Positions 1-12,200 of a DNA stretch of 64,000 nt are shown here, one piece after another. The stretch's first letter is position 1. Every line of letters begins with the position of its first letter. The notes under the pieces were generated by a model, which was not told the origin of the DNA, did no database searches, and was given only the letters and a program-made list of their open reading frames with translations. The translations under genes were made by a program, and so were the position numbers. This stretch comes from Zanthoxylum bungeanum (lineage: Eukaryota; Streptophyta; Magnoliopsida; Sapindales; Rutaceae): the NCBI GenBank assembly GCA_019454045.1, contig SKCR01021386.1:124001-188000 (forward strand), written 5' to 3'.

Positions 1-281
1 AAAGATAGGCTTGTTTTCCTTTTCCATTCGTCCCAAATTATAGTCCACTTTCTGTTTTTAGAGTATAGTTGATTTTTTAGTTGTCTAATATTCCCTTATG
101 TAATGTTCCTTGTTATTAACAAATATAAACTATCATTAATTAATTGTACTTGGAATAATAAGTAAAATTAGGGGTATATTAGGAGACATTTAAGTAAAAT
201 TTACTATAATAATTGTATCAACTAAATTTTCTTAATCTGTGTGAAAATGGAAGTAAGCCTATCTTTGTGGGATGGAGGGAG
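1..281. mobile_element. Stowaway-like MITE, left end cut by the window
   Basis: The right end reads GTGGGATGGAGGGAG and is followed by TA. This is the inverse of the CTCCCTCC(A/G)TCCC terminus typical of Stowaway (Tc1/mariner) MITEs, which duplicate TA on insertion. The first bases of the window (AAAGATAGGCTTG) mirror the sequence just inside the right end (AAGCCTATCTTTG), so the two termini are inverted copies and only about 15 bp of the left terminus is missing. It has no coding capacity and lies in an intron of the gene that follows. Confidence 0.75.
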
Positions 282-585
282 TATTTGTTTTCTATTTGTT
301 AATTCTGTTATCTTTCCTATTTGTTGTATTAATAATGTCATTTCATTTGAAGACAATTCAAAGTTGCAGCCTTAACCTTACAGGAATAGCTATCTCTGGG
401 GCTGTGGGTTATCTATTGGCCCCTTGCTACTACTGGTTTTTCTAAATAGAAAAAAGGAAAATTTTAACCTCCTGTAAATTATTGGGACTTCCGTGTTACC
501 TTTCTTGAAATCTAAATGATTATGAAAATGTTGGATGTGTTAGTCTTCCATTGGTAAAAAAACTGACAGTTGGACTTGCTTGCAG

Positions 586-3500
586 ACGATTTGACATAAC
601 ACAAATTCCAGATGTTTATGATTCATGCAAGTAAGTCATCCCTTTTCATTCATGGAAGATATAACTTGCTAGAAACTAGTCTATGTATACAACATTTGTT
701 ATTATTTTTTTTAAATCTAGAAAACTGAGGGGACATAGGTTCTGTTACCTTGTCATCAAAACTTTATGTTGAATAGAAAACTTGGCCTCTAATTCTAGTC
801 GAGCATTCAGGAACAAAAATATGGCTGCCTACAGCTTATTGTTAAACTTTAAGATATATATCTTTATTTGTAAAGGAGCATCTTGTTGAATATTCAATTC
901 TATAGAATTTAGATTTACTGGTCAGCACATCAATGCTGATTTTCCGAGCTGTTGAGCGGTTTCAGGATGTGGCATGTGTGCAAGTGCAGGAGCATACTGA
1001 TGCCTGCCTGCCTGCATGCATAAAATTCACTTGACAGCTTTTGGTTGTGATGGGTTTAATAAAATTTAACTTTAAGAGGATAATTTGTTTTGTAATTTAT
1101 CTGTATGCACTCATCATATATTGCAGCATAATCTATTATGAATTAAAGATGGTACTTAATTTGGTATGCTTAACTGATTTATAATGTTTTACAGTTTGCT
1201 ATTTGTGAGAAAATGCCCTTGGTATTTATAATTTATTGCCTATGGCACCCTGACACTTTATTCTTTGTCTTTTGATGACCTTTCCATTTGACAGATATGA
1301 TCTCTTGCACAATGCTCACCTTAACCTAGAAGGGTTGGATGAGCTCTTTAAAGTTGCTCAGGTACAAACACAACAAACTCTTTATAAAAAATGAAGCTTA
1401 AGAGGGGATTATCGCATCTATCTTTGTTGGATCATCATATCTCTTTGTTTGGGTGGTAGTGCAAGCCCTGCAGTGCTGCTTTATATGGCTATGACTAGCA
1501 GCTGTTGAAATGAAATCACTCCTTTATTTTGAATTAAAGCCTGCTAGTTTGAAAATAAAAGTTTTTAAGTATACGAAAACCATCTCCCCTAGGCTGTATG
1601 TCTTTTGTCGGGGCAGGTGGGTTACCATTGGACTTTGTCCTAATGCTCCGTATGTTGTTCTTGTAGTTACTCGCTGATGGTGTCATCCCAAATGAGTATG
1701 GAATCAATCCAAAGCAGAAACTGAAGATCGGTTCAAAGGTCAATTTCTAGTTCTACTGAGTCACCCCCTTGCTTTTTACCTTTTGAATTATAAGTTCTGA
1801 ATTGTGATGTTCTTAATAGTTGCCTATAGAATTCCTCACTCAATGAAGAGATCTTGATGAAACTTCTATACCATGTGACTGCTGAACTTTCTGAACTAGG
1901 GGTTCCTTAATATCATTTCCTATGTATGTAATAAGAGCATGAAACCACTGGCGCTGGATATGATTAATGTTTCTGGTATCTGAGCAATCATGTATAAGTT
2001 TCTTTAACTAGATCACATCAATTTAACTAATAGGTGCAATAGTACAATTTCGATGAATTTTCAGTAATCTTAGACTGGATACAAAGGGTCGTCTCTTTTG
2101 TAGAAGACCCTAAAATGAAAGGGGCATCTCTGACAAAATTCTGAGTCTTTATCCTAGGGCTACAGTGACATATTATCTAACTCTTCATTGCTAAATTGTT
2201 TTATGCTTTTTGCCGCATCAATACATTTGAATATTTAAAAATGCATGAAATGCCAGAATGTCTATGAACCAGTAACAACATTGGAGACTAAATTAAAACC
2301 TAGAAACAGAAACTAATGCAGGCATTGAAATCTTATGAAGACTTGGAACTCCATCCTATTTATGGATCTCTTTTGACTTTCTCATTTCATATGAGAACCT
2401 TGCTTATTCGTCATAGCTTCAAAATATGTGTTGTTGCTTCTGTATCTATGTTAGTAGAGCCATACAGATATTGGTATAACATAATTGAAGATTATTATTT
2501 TGTTGCATTTCAGATTGCTCGCCGTCTTTTGGGAAAACTTTTGATTGATCTGAGAAATACCCGCGAAGAAGCCATTAGTGTTGCTGAATTAAAGAGTAGT
2601 CAGGACCAAGTTTCTGGATCTGCTAAAACTGAAAAGGAAGATAAAGATTATCCAACAAAGCTTTCCAGCAAGACTGATGACCCAAGAAGATCTAGTACTA
2701 ATAGTGATGTATCAATGGATCAGGACGACGATGATGATAAGGAGACCCAATACCGTTTGGACCCAAAGTTAATATCTGAACCTTTGAGTAATATTTCATT
2801 CACTAGTATGTAGCTTGCCATCTTACAGTTCCTTATTTTCTGTCAGGTATGCAAACGTCAAGACACCTGAACGCCACGTCCGAACACGTCTTTACTTTAC
2901 ATCTGTAAGTATAATAAAAATTGCAGTTATTTATAGCATGCTCACCAAAGAAGTTTGCTCTCTCTGTTGGTGTACAAATCATCCTGACTGTTGTAATGTT
3001 TGTTTGCTCTAGGCAGACGACCTGCTAAATTTTAACTGTACAGTTCGATAGATACTTCATATTCTAACGTTTATATTTAATTTTATGCAATTTATTCTGG
3101 GGTTAAGTTCAAGAGCCCGCAATTTTTACTCAATTTATTACACAATCTTTTCACCATTGGATTAGTACACCTTGAATGGTTGAGATTGCATCTCACACGT
3201 GCATCATGTAAGCAAATACTAGATTCTATCTCAACCACTAAAAGTGTATTAATTAATCTAACAATCTACAAATTGTGTAAAACATTTCGTGAGATGGATC
3301 CAGCACCTTCAATAAAATATTTAGTTGTCTTCAGGACTTTACATCTTTTAATGAAGGAATATCCAACTCAACTATCAATTCTTTTACAGAGGTATAAATG
3401 TTTAATTAGAATTATGTTCTTTGAGATTTTCTTCTGCCAACGCTATGTCGCTATGTGATCACAACAGTCAAAGACTTCAATAGATAGTGGGATAACTGAT

Positions 3501-4933
3501 GTACTGATGTAGGGTGATAGGAAACAATATTCTGTTTATGAATTCTTAAACTCTATAGACTTCAATTTGATTAGGAATTTTGGGATTAATGGTCTGCATC
3601 CGATAGGGAAGGGCTTCACTATTAACTTCCTCTAGTTTCTGTTTGCCAGCTTTTTTATCTTTTGATGCTTAAAGAGAAAATATAAAAAGAGCTGTGTTTT
3701 TCACATGAACTATGAACAACTATTGTCCTTAATAAGATGTTATATCACTTTTCCTACTTTGATTTTCTCATGCGATTTATGGTTTGTCTTTGCTCATTAG
3801 TCTAATATGCAGAAAATAGTTTACATTTAACCTTTGAGGTTTATAGAAATAGCTGTTTCCCTGTGAAATAATGTCATATGGTATATAATTCATATAAACC
3901 TTACTAAGCTTATATATGAATGACAGGAATCACATATCCATTCGCTCATGAATGTTCTTCGGTACTGTAATCTGGATGAGTCTCTTCAAGGAGAGGATAG
4001 CCTTGTTTGCAGTAGTGCTTTGGAGCGCTTGCATAAAACTAAAGAGATGGATTACATGAGTTATATTGTTCTGAGGATGTTTGAAAACACAGCGGTAAGA
4101 ATCTCTGTTCTGCGTGTGATCCATGCTAGGTGTTTCAACTACACTTCTTAAAGTTCGTTTAGATGGTAAAATGGTCAATCATTAAAGCAGCGTGTGTCTG
4201 AAATTGTATTGCAGGTAGCTTTAGAAGATCCACAAAGGTACCGCATTGAGTTGACTTTCAGCCGTGGCGCAGATTTATCTCCTTTGGAGGTATGCATTTT
4301 TAATTCTAGTAGAGACAGCTCTCATTGAAAGCCTATTTCGAAGGAAGTTGACCACAACAAATAAGAGTTTCACGTTCACTTGCAATTAATTCTAAAATAA
4401 GTTAAATTTTTTATTTGGAGTTTTGAAATTGAATATTAAGTCTGGCATTAATCTTCCGGATTGATCTCATGACTAATTTAAAGAGAGTGAATCACAGAGA
4501 TTACCTTGTTAGAGTTTACAGTTCATATCTCGTGTGCTTTCTTTGATACCTGGGACCGAGATTTTCTAAATGGATTCATAAAAAAAATTAAAGTCAACAA
4601 ATCTCAAATCACCTCCCTGTCTGATATCACCTATATTACAAGCTTGACTGTTCTTGTTTGGCTTTGCAGAAGAACGACAGTGAGGCTTCTTGGTTGCATC
4701 AGGAACACACATTGCCAATAATGGGTCCGGAAAGGTTACAAGAAGTGGGATCCTATCTGACTCTAGAGAAAATGGAAAAGATGTTTCGTCCATTTGCCAT
4801 GCCGGCAGAGGACTTCCCTCCACCGTCAACCCCAGCCGGATTCACAGGCTATTTCTCGAAAAGCGCATCTGTGCTTGAGCGACTGGTAAATCTTTGGCCT
4901 TTCCATAAGACTGCTAATGCTAATGGAAAGTAA
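586..4933 (+). CDS. VIH: Inositol hexakisphosphate/diphosphoinositol-pentakisphosphate kinase (VIH/PPIP5K), C-terminal part
   Basis: This is the 3' end of a plant VIH-type enzyme. These proteins make inositol pyrophosphates (InsP8) with an N-terminal kinase domain and degrade them with a C-terminal histidine-acid-phosphatase-like domain; only the phosphatase part is here. Predicted coding exons: 586-630, 1295-1361, 1667-1738, 2514-2767, 2847-2904, 3927-4094, 4215-4289, 4670-4933, all with GT-AG borders and compatible phases. Recognisable blocks are [40 protein letters not shown], an acidic Ser/Asp-rich linker ([10 protein letters not shown]), the phosphatase block [32 protein letters not shown], and a C-terminus ending [10 protein letters not shown] before TAA. 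The kinase domain lies upstream of the window. In animals and yeast the pathway links phosphate and energy status to signalling; in plants InsP8 controls SPX proteins. The assignment rests on recalled family motifs; the exon borders are inferred. Confidence 0.88.
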
Positions 4934-5322
4934 CCAATACCTACTTCATTTTTTCATATGTTTGCATCTTTAACATTCCTGAGAGTTGAATCCATGAGCA
5001 ACCAGAGCTAGCAGTAGGCTCTGGAATTTTTATTTTTATTTTTTGGAAAAAACTGACAATTTTCAACAGTGAAATATATTCTGTTGGAAGCAATCACATC
5101 AGCTGAAACTGTTTTTAACTTGCATTTTTTTTTTCATGCATCTTTTTATTTACTCCAATAATTGAAAACGCTAGCAACTTCAAAGAAAATAAAGAGCTTT
5201 CCCAGGTAATAACAAATTCCTAATCGAGTAAAGATTTAGGCAATTCACAATAACTTCATGTTTCAATTGTTAATTTGGGACTCAATATGTGTAAATGGTT
5301 ACATCTTCTCACTTCACTTGTG
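4934..5322. other. 3' flank of the VIH gene
   Basis: AT-rich sequence after the stop codon, presumably the 3' UTR and downstream spacer. It has T-rich and A-rich runs near 5030-5200. No ORF, repeat or RNA gene could be supported. Confidence 0.5.
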
Positions 5323-5335
5323 ATAAATTCTACAT

Positions 5336-5506
5336 ATATATATTTTTTTGAATTGTTGAAAATCCCGTATCCAAACCACCCGGCCTGAGTTTAAACAGAA
5401 CATGTAAAAACTCGGTTGTCCCAGATTATTATAATAAATGAACCTCCTGAATTTGAATTCAAGACCTGATAATTAAATTATAAGTCTTTTACCATCAAAC
5501 CGGGGC
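5336..5506 (-). mobile_element. tRNA-derived SINE with perfect 13-bp target-site duplication
   Basis: On the minus strand the element begins GCCCCGGTTTGATGGTAAAAG, which resembles a pol III A box. About 35 bp further is GGTCTTGAATTCAAATTC, which resembles a B box. It ends in an A-rich tail (T-run at 5344-5351 on the plus strand). It is flanked by perfect copies of ATAAATTCTACAT at 5323-5335 and 5507-5519. Layout, size (171 bp) and TSD are those of a plant tRNA-derived SINE; the family name is unknown. Confidence 0.72.
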
Positions 5507-5750
5507 ATAAATTCTACATGCTACTAATCCTATTATCCCGGGCCACCAGTTTCAAATATACTTGATGTTAAATTAAGAGCAATTTTAGGGGTCTACTCTT
5601 TCTCGCTCTCCTTTTGCGAGAGAAAGAAAGTAGTAGTAGAGTGGGGGTGCTGTGTAACCCTAGTTTCTCAGTCTTAATGACTGAAGTAGTTTGTTAGTTT
5701 TACTCTCTGAATCGTAAGTTATTGTGTGAATCTTCTGAATCCCTTGCGAC

Positions 5751-7286
5751 ATGGATACTGAGGAGTTGGTAAGGCTTTGTGGGTCTCTGAACATCCAGGG
5801 TGAAGAGAATGATTCGATTGTGTTAGATGTAGAAGTAGTGGCAAAATGGAGTGAGTTAGTAGGCCATTCGTTGGTAGGTAAGGTGTTGTCTACAAAGGGG
5901 GTTAATAGAGAAGCATTCAAATAAGGGATTATACAGATTTGGCGGCCTATGAAAGAGGTTTCGGTAGAAAGTCTAGGGAATAACATTTTCATATTCCACT
6001 TCTCATCGGAAGTAGACAAAAGAAGGGTTCAGGCGTCCGAGCCATGGCATTTTGATAATGCCCTGCTCGTCCTTTCTGATATAAGGGGGATTGGGGAGGT
6101 TTCACAGCAGAAGTTTACCAACACTTCCTTTTGGATTCAGATTCATAACATCCCGATGATGTGTATGCATGTGAAAGCAGTTACCAGTCTGGGTAGCAAA
6201 ATTGGTAAAGTGCTGGAAGTGGATGGGAGTAACTTAGGAGAGTGCTTGGGTAAATTTGCTAGACTGAGGGTTTCAGTAAACATTGAGCAACCGCTTAAGA
6301 AAGGCCTATTGGTCAAGACCAGTGCGGAGGATCCGGGTGTGATGCTTCCGATTCTCTACGAAAAGCTTCTAGATTTCTGTTTTTCTTGTGGAAGAATTGG
6401 GCACCATTATAGGGAATGTCCCAAAAGGGGAGTGGGCAATTCTGGGAATGTCATTGAACCTGGCAGTCTCCCGTATGGTCCATGGTTAAAAGCTGCGTTC
6501 TTTGCAGATAAGCTTCGGGGACCAAAAGCTGGAGGTAGAAAGGATAACTTCCCTGAGGCGAAAGACAGGGCCAAGGGGAGTCAAGGTTGGAATAAAGACA
6601 GGAATGGGGATGGCGACGCCGGATTCTCTGAGAAGAACAGGAACGAGGTAGTGAAGGTAGGAGGTAAACCAAACGAAGGTGGGAGCGGCTCAACCAAGGT
6701 TGTTTCAGACCTCTCCTTTAGCATCTGCTCTGACAGGGGGCCTCCTAGCATGAATAAGGAAGATCGAGGCTGCAGAGGGAAAAGAAAAGAAGTGGTGTCA
6801 GTTATGGCAGAACCTAATACTACCGTTCAAAAGGAAATCAGTATTGAAAGTGACAGGACAAGAGCTATAGTGGACATGGGGATGACAAACTGCCTTGAGA
6901 AGACCAGAAGGGCATGTCTGAAGGTCAACACTTCTATAGAGGACTCGGTTATGGACCCGGTTGGGTCTACGCTGGATCATGCTGCTGTGGGTCCGAAGAA
7001 GTGGAAACATAAGGCCAGGAAAACTATGGGGTCCACGGGCAATAGGAAGCTTAGTGGGCTTAAAAGAGGAATGAATATGGCTTTTGAAGTGAGCCCATTA
7101 GCTAAAAAGCCTTGTGTGGAGTACATCGATTCTCCAGAAGTGAACAATGAAGCAGATCGTCCTTTCACTCTGAAGCAACCTCAAGAAACTAATTGTCACA
7201 ACCCAAGCTCTCTAAGGTGTGACGACAACAACAATGGAAGCCTTGCAACGGCGGTGGCTGCGGAGCAGCACCTCCGAGAAGTATGA
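5751..7286 (+). pseudogene. LINE ORF1: DUF4283-like RNA-binding protein with zinc knuckle
   Basis: ORF1 of plant L1 elements is a nucleic-acid-binding chaperone that coats the element RNA. The frame opens at 5751 (MDTEELVRLCGSL) and is broken by a TAA at 5922-5924; it then stays open for 445 codons from the ATG at 5949. The N-terminal half resembles the DUF4283 family (EVSVESLGNNIFIFHF, EPWHFDNALLVLSDIRG). A CX2CX4HX4C knuckle (CFSCGRIGHHYREC) lies at 6378-6419, followed by a basic, low-complexity C-terminal tail. The stop overlaps the ORF2 start as ATGA (7283-7286). Apart from the single early stop the frame is complete, which suggests recent inactivation. Confidence 0.88.
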
Positions 7287-10200
7287 AGATCTTGCACTGG
7301 AATGTCCGGGGTTTGGGGAATCCTCGGATATTCAGAAACTTAAGGAAAATTCTCCTCAATAATAGGCCTGAGATTCTGTTTGTCAGTGAAACTAAAATGC
7401 AGGCCAACCTTTTGGATGGGATTCGTAGGAGTCTCAATTTTGATTTTTGTTTTCTTGTTGATAGGGTGGGTCTCGGTGGGGGTCTGGCTCTTTTTTGGAG
7501 AAAGGATTGCGAGGTGAGCGTTAAGTCTTTTAGCTCTCATCACATAGATGCCATTTTGACGGATGTAGAAGGTCATCTCTGCCATATTACTGGTATGTAT
7601 GGTCACCCTGAAGCAAAGCAGAAATCCCATACCTGGGCATTAATCAAGCGGTTAGGGCTTCTTTTTGATGTTTCGTGGGTTTGCTTTGGAGACTTCAACG
7701 AAATACTGGAGTCATCGGAGAAGAAATGGGGGCTAATGAGGGAGGCTAATTGCATGACTGCTTTTCAAGAGGCCCTTAGGGAGAGTGATCTAACAGACCT
7801 AGGTTTTAAGGGTCTGTCGTTCACATGGTCTAATAGGAGAGGTGGGCGTATGCACATTGAAGAGAGGCTGGATCGTTTCCTGGCCAATAGTAAATGGTGG
7901 AGTCTGAATTTTCGGTGGGAGGTACGACATCTGGAGAACTGGTCATCTGACCATTGTCCGGTCAGTCTAGAATTCACCAAGAGGATGGCACTTGGTAAGG
8001 GGTGTGGAACGGGGATGAAAAGATTTTTCTATGAAGATTCTTGGAGCAAATATGACAAATGCAGAGATATAGTGAATGAATGTTGGAAGTGGGGTGGCTT
8101 GGGTGTAGAAAGGTGTCTGATTCAAAGTTTCCAGTTCAAATCGCAGAAGGCGAAAATGATGCTGAAAAAGTGGAGCTACATGGAGTTCAAGGGGAGGAAG
8201 GATGAACTGGCCAATCTGAGAATCGAGCTGCAGCAGATGTTAAAGGATGGTGTCCAATTGACCGATTTTGAAAGGATCAAATCTACTGAAAGAAGAATTG
8301 ACAGAATACTGGAGGATGAGGAAATCTATTGGAGGAGAAGGGCTAGAATTGGGTGGCTTAAAGATGGTGATCGGAATACAAAATTCTTCCATTTAAGGGC
8401 TTCTAAAAGGAGGAGAAAGAATATGATTAAGGGGATCCTGGACAGTGGTGGCCAGTAGATAGAGGATGAGGAAGGTATTGGTAATGTGGCTTGCAACTAC
8501 TTTGAAGACCTATTTACAACCTCCTCTCCTTCTGATGAGGGTATTGAGGCTGCTGTTAATAGTATTTGCAAAAAAATCAATGGCAGCTCTGCTATTTTGC
8601 TGGGTGAGCCGTTTACAGAGGATGAGGTGATTAAAGCTCTATTTCAGATGGATCCAAACAAAGCTCCAGGGCCTGACGGCTTTCCTACGGCCTTCTTCAT
8701 CAACCACTGGGCAGAGGTAAAAAATGATTTCATTTCTACCTGTCTTCATATTTTGAACAACAAAGGTGATGTTTCCATTCTTAATGAGACATATATTGTA
8801 TTAGTCCCTAAAATTTCCAGTCCTTTATCAATGAAAGATTTTAGGCCGATTAGCCTATGTAATGTGGTGTATAGGGCAGTGGCTAAAGTTCTTGCTAACA
8901 GACTCAAAACTATTCTGGACGACATCATCTCCCCTAGTCAGAGTGCTTTCATACCTGGAAGGCTTATTTCCGACAATGTTATTATAGGGTATGAGTGCTT
9001 GCATAAGGTTAGAAGCCTGAAAGGGAGGGGTAATGGTATGGCGGCCCTCAAGTTAGATGTGAGCAAGGCGTATGATCGGGTGGAATGGAAGTTTCTCAGC
9101 AAAACAATGGAAAAAATGGGTTTCTCTGAGAAGTGGATTGAGGTGGTAATGAGGTGTGTCAATTCATCCTCTTTCTCTGTGATTGTGAATGGTCGTGCCA
9201 GAGGCCGTGTAAAACCTTCAAGAGGTTTAAGACAAGGATGCCCGCTTTCGCCTTATCTTTTTATCATGTGTGGTGAAGTTCTTTTTGCGTTGCTCAATCA
9301 AGCCGAGAGGGCCAAGCTTTTTAAGGGTATTCGGTTTGGTAGAGATATCACTATTTCTCACTTGTTCTTCGCGGATGACAGCCTGATTTTTCTGAGAGCC
9401 AAAGTGGATGAGGCTGTTTCTGTGAAGCGAATTTTTGACACGTATGCTTATGCTTCTGGTCAGATATTCAACTTTGAAAAATCATCAATCTTTTTCAGTG
9501 CTAACACCAGAAATCATGTCCTTGAGAGGATCAGAGATGGTTTCGGTTTAAAGCGGGTTTCTATCCACGAGAGATACTTGGGCCTCCCTTCCATGGTTGG
9601 CAGAAACAAGAGGAAATATTTTAATGATCTCAAGCTAAAGGTGTTGAACAGAATTAAAATATGGCAGGGTAATTTGTTTTCTTGTGGGGGGAAAGCTGAA
9701 AGCTGTGGCTCAAGCTATTCCGACCTATGCGATGAGTGTTTTCAAGCTCCCATTTGGTTTGTGCGATGACACCCAGAGAGTGATGGCTAAGTTTTGGTGG
9801 GGGTCGATGGGGAACGACAAGGGGATTTACTGGATGAAGTGGAGTAAACTGTGTATTGCCAAGAAGAAGGGTGGTTTGGGCTTCAGAGATCCGGTATGCT
9901 TCAATCAAGCTCTTATGCTAAACAAGGTTGCAGAATCATTCACATGCCTCAATCGTTGGTCTCACGAATTATGCAGGCTAGATACTTTAAAAAATCTAAT
10001 TTTATGGAAGCCGATGTTGGTCATAACCCCTCATTTGTTTGGAGAAGTTTAATGTGGGGTAAGGAACTCATTGCTAAGGGTTCTCGATGGAGAATCGGGT
10101 GTGGTAAGAATATATGGGTCAATAGGGATAATTGGTTGCCTAGACCTGTTTCTTTTAGACCTTTTGTTGTGAATGATATGTTGATAAATGCTAAAGTCAG

Positions 10201-11384
10201 TGATTTGGTGGATAGTGAGAACCGATGGATTGAATCTACTATTAGGCAAAATTTTCTTAAGGTAGACGCTGATGAGATTATGAATATCCCTCTCCCCCTT
10301 CAGGCTGAAGACGACCAATTGATTTGACATTATGATGTTAAAGGAAAGTTTTCGGTAATGAGCTGTTATCATATGGCTGTCACTGCAAAATCTCGTCCTG
10401 AAGCTGGTTGTTCGAAGGGTAGTGGCGACTGGTGGGGGCTGGTTTGGAGTTTATCCCTCCCATCCAAGATTAATTTTTTTTTTTTGGAGAGCCCTATCAG
10501 ATCTGTTACCTACGGCTTTGGCTCTGTATAGAAGGAAAGTTAGTGTTTCACTTGTTTGCCAGAGGTATGGGCGAGGTGAAGAAGATTTATTTCATGCCCT
10601 TTTCAAGTGTAATGCTATCAAGCGGGTCTGGAAGCATGTTGAGGGGATGCAAGATTTTCAGTGGCAGAATGCTGGGGATCTCTGGAATCTTTTAGCTGCT
10701 GCAAAATCTACTCTTTCAAGAGACCAAGTTGAGTTGTTGGTAAATGTGCTGTGGTCGGTATGGTGGGCTAGAAATCAATACTTATTCAGGAAGAAGAGTG
10801 AAGACCATTGGTCCATCTTGATCAGAGCCGAGTCTTTAGTCGATTCATACAGAGCGGCTAAGGAGAGGGCAGTTCGCAGGATTGAACCAAGGAACAGTAG
10901 GAAGGAGTGGACTAATCCCCCCAGTGACTGGTTCAAAGTTAATGTGGATGCAGCCACGAACAAGGAAGGCAGCATTGCAGGATTAGGGGCAATTATCCAT
11001 AATGACAGAGGTGATATTATAGCGGCCGAATGTTTTTCTACAAATTTCAGAGGCAATGTGGAATTCATTGAAGCTGAAGCCTTACTGATGGGGCTTAAGC
11101 TTGCTAAGAGCTTAAATTTAACTCACATTCTTTTGGAGTCCGACGCTGGTAATGTTGTGGCTCTTGCTAAAGGCCAAACTGTTAGTGATAAAGAGATTAA
11201 TTGGGTGATCTCGGAGATTAGGACTTTGGCGGGTAGCTTTGGTAATTCTGATTTTTGTTTCATTACAAGGCTTTGTAACGCTAAAGCTCATTCTTTGGCT
11301 AAATTTGCTGTGAACTCTTCGTGTTGTAAGGTTTGGACTGGTTCCATTCCAGATAATATTTTGTCTCTGCTGAGTTTGTTATAA
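7283..11384 (+). pseudogene. LINE ORF2: endonuclease, reverse transcriptase, zf-RVT, RNase H (broken)
   Basis: ORF2 drives target-primed reverse transcription. Domains in order: an APE-type endonuclease from 7283 (MKILHWNVRGLG, SETK, FGDFNEIL and WSSDHCPVSL hold the usual N, E, D/N and SDH residues); reverse transcriptase (NKAPGPDGFPTAFF near 8660, GLRQGCPLSPYLF near 9230, catalytic FADDSLIF near 9370); a zf-RVT region near 10490-10620; and an RNase H domain from about 10935 (VNVDAATNKEG, EAEALLMGL, LLESDAGNVV) ending at 11384. Breaks: TAG at 8456-8458, frameshifts near 9690-9710 and 9915, TGA at 10325-10327, and a frameshift at the 12-T run 10474-10485. Catalytic motifs are otherwise preserved, so the damage looks young. 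Confidence 0.9.
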
Positions 11385-11429
11385 ATTTAGTTTTATTTTC
11401 AAAAAAAAAAAAAATTTAAGAGCAATTTT

Positions 11430-11983
11430 GATGGGAAAAAATGCACATGGAGAATTGAATATCAAGAAAGCAACAATTGCAAAGGCTCGACACTCAACGT
11501 TGTCAATATTTCGTGAAAATCTGACACAAATTAAAAATTAAGAAAAAGAATCAATTAGGAAATATTTTGATTAATTATTAATGTAAAAATAAATAATCGA
11601 CCTAAGATATCATGGGGGCTAGTTATGTCTTTTCCAGGCAGCATATTCAATATTTGGAGTTAGCTCGCCATCCTAGTTGTGATTTTTTTTTTCCCGCACA
11701 CGTTGTTCCACAGGATTTGTTGAATAAAAACACAAATAAAATCGAGAATATCATTCCGCATTTGTCAAAGATTGAGTTGAATTTTAAGTGGATACTATTC
11801 AATGATGTTATTTTTTTATTATAAATTAACACAAGCTAGTGAAGCGATGAATCTGAAAATATATATATATATATAATTTAATGAAAATTTTGATTTTTCA
11901 TATTATATCAAAGAATATCTAATATTTTTGTGAATATAAAAATAAAAAATTTATAATCGAGATATCTGGATCAACTTACACAC
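11430..11983. other. AT-rich intergenic spacer
   Basis: No gene is supported. A 70-codon ORF at 11612-11824 has no recognisable motif and an AT-driven composition. A short (TA)n run lies near 11861-11875. Confidence 0.4.
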
Positions 11984-11996
11984 ATATCAATTAATC

Positions 11997-12187
11997 GTCC
12001 GTAAGGGGTGTGGTTTGGTAGTGTAGGGTACATGATCTCACATTGAGGTTCTGGGTTCGAATTCAGGGGGTGCACTTCTTGTAAGAGCCTGGGACAGCCG
12101 GTGGTTTTACCTGTGCCGCGGCCCAGAATTGGTGGTTTGGTGGCGGAGTTTCCATCGTTTCCAAAAAAAAAATATATATATATATAT
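11997..12187 (+). mobile_element. tRNA-derived SINE with perfect 13-bp target-site duplication
   Basis: An A-box-like segment (GTGTGGTTTGGTAGTG) is followed by a B-box-like segment (GGTTCTGGGTTCGAATTC), the arrangement of an internal pol III promoter. The 3' part (GGCGGAGTTTCCATCGTTTCC) ends in an A-run and (TA)n tail. The 13-bp direct repeat ATATCAATTAATC flanks it at 11984-11996 and 12188-12200. A diverged copy of the same family is at 29160-29360. Confidence 0.8.
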
Positions 12188-12200
12188 ATATCAATTAATC

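Larger units (their letters stand above)
5587..11415 (+). mobile_element. L1-type LINE (non-LTR retrotransposon), nearly full length
   Basis: The element has a 164-bp 5' leader, ORF1, ORF2, a short 3' UTR and a 14-A tail at 11401-11414. A perfect 14-bp TSD, TTAAGAGCAATTTT, flanks it at 5573-5586 and 11416-11429, which fixes both ends and shows no 5' truncation. The leader has an imperfect hairpin (TCTTTCTCGC at 5598-5607 with GCGAGAGAAAGA at 5617-5628). Both ORFs carry damage, so this copy cannot move by itself. It lies just downstream of the VIH gene in the same orientation. Confidence 0.93.

Noticed and set aside
2316..2813. 165-codon ORF taken as a single exon
   Set aside because: Only 2514-2767 matches the VIH protein. 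The first part is intron read-through and the last part crosses the donor site.
5922..5924. Programmed read-through of the TAA in LINE ORF1
   Set aside because: No read-through context or downstream structure is evident, and other stops and frameshifts in ORF2 make simple decay more likely.
5949..7286. A host zinc-knuckle protein gene
   Set aside because: Its overlap with an endonuclease/RT ORF and the shared TSD show that it is LINE ORF1.
11612..11824. 70-codon ORF as a small gene
   Set aside because: No motif and no conservation evidence; ends in AT-rich sequence.
11997..12070. A tRNA gene
   Set aside because: Only A- and B-box similarity is present; no cloverleaf or anticodon arm can be drawn, and the TSD and tail mark a SINE.
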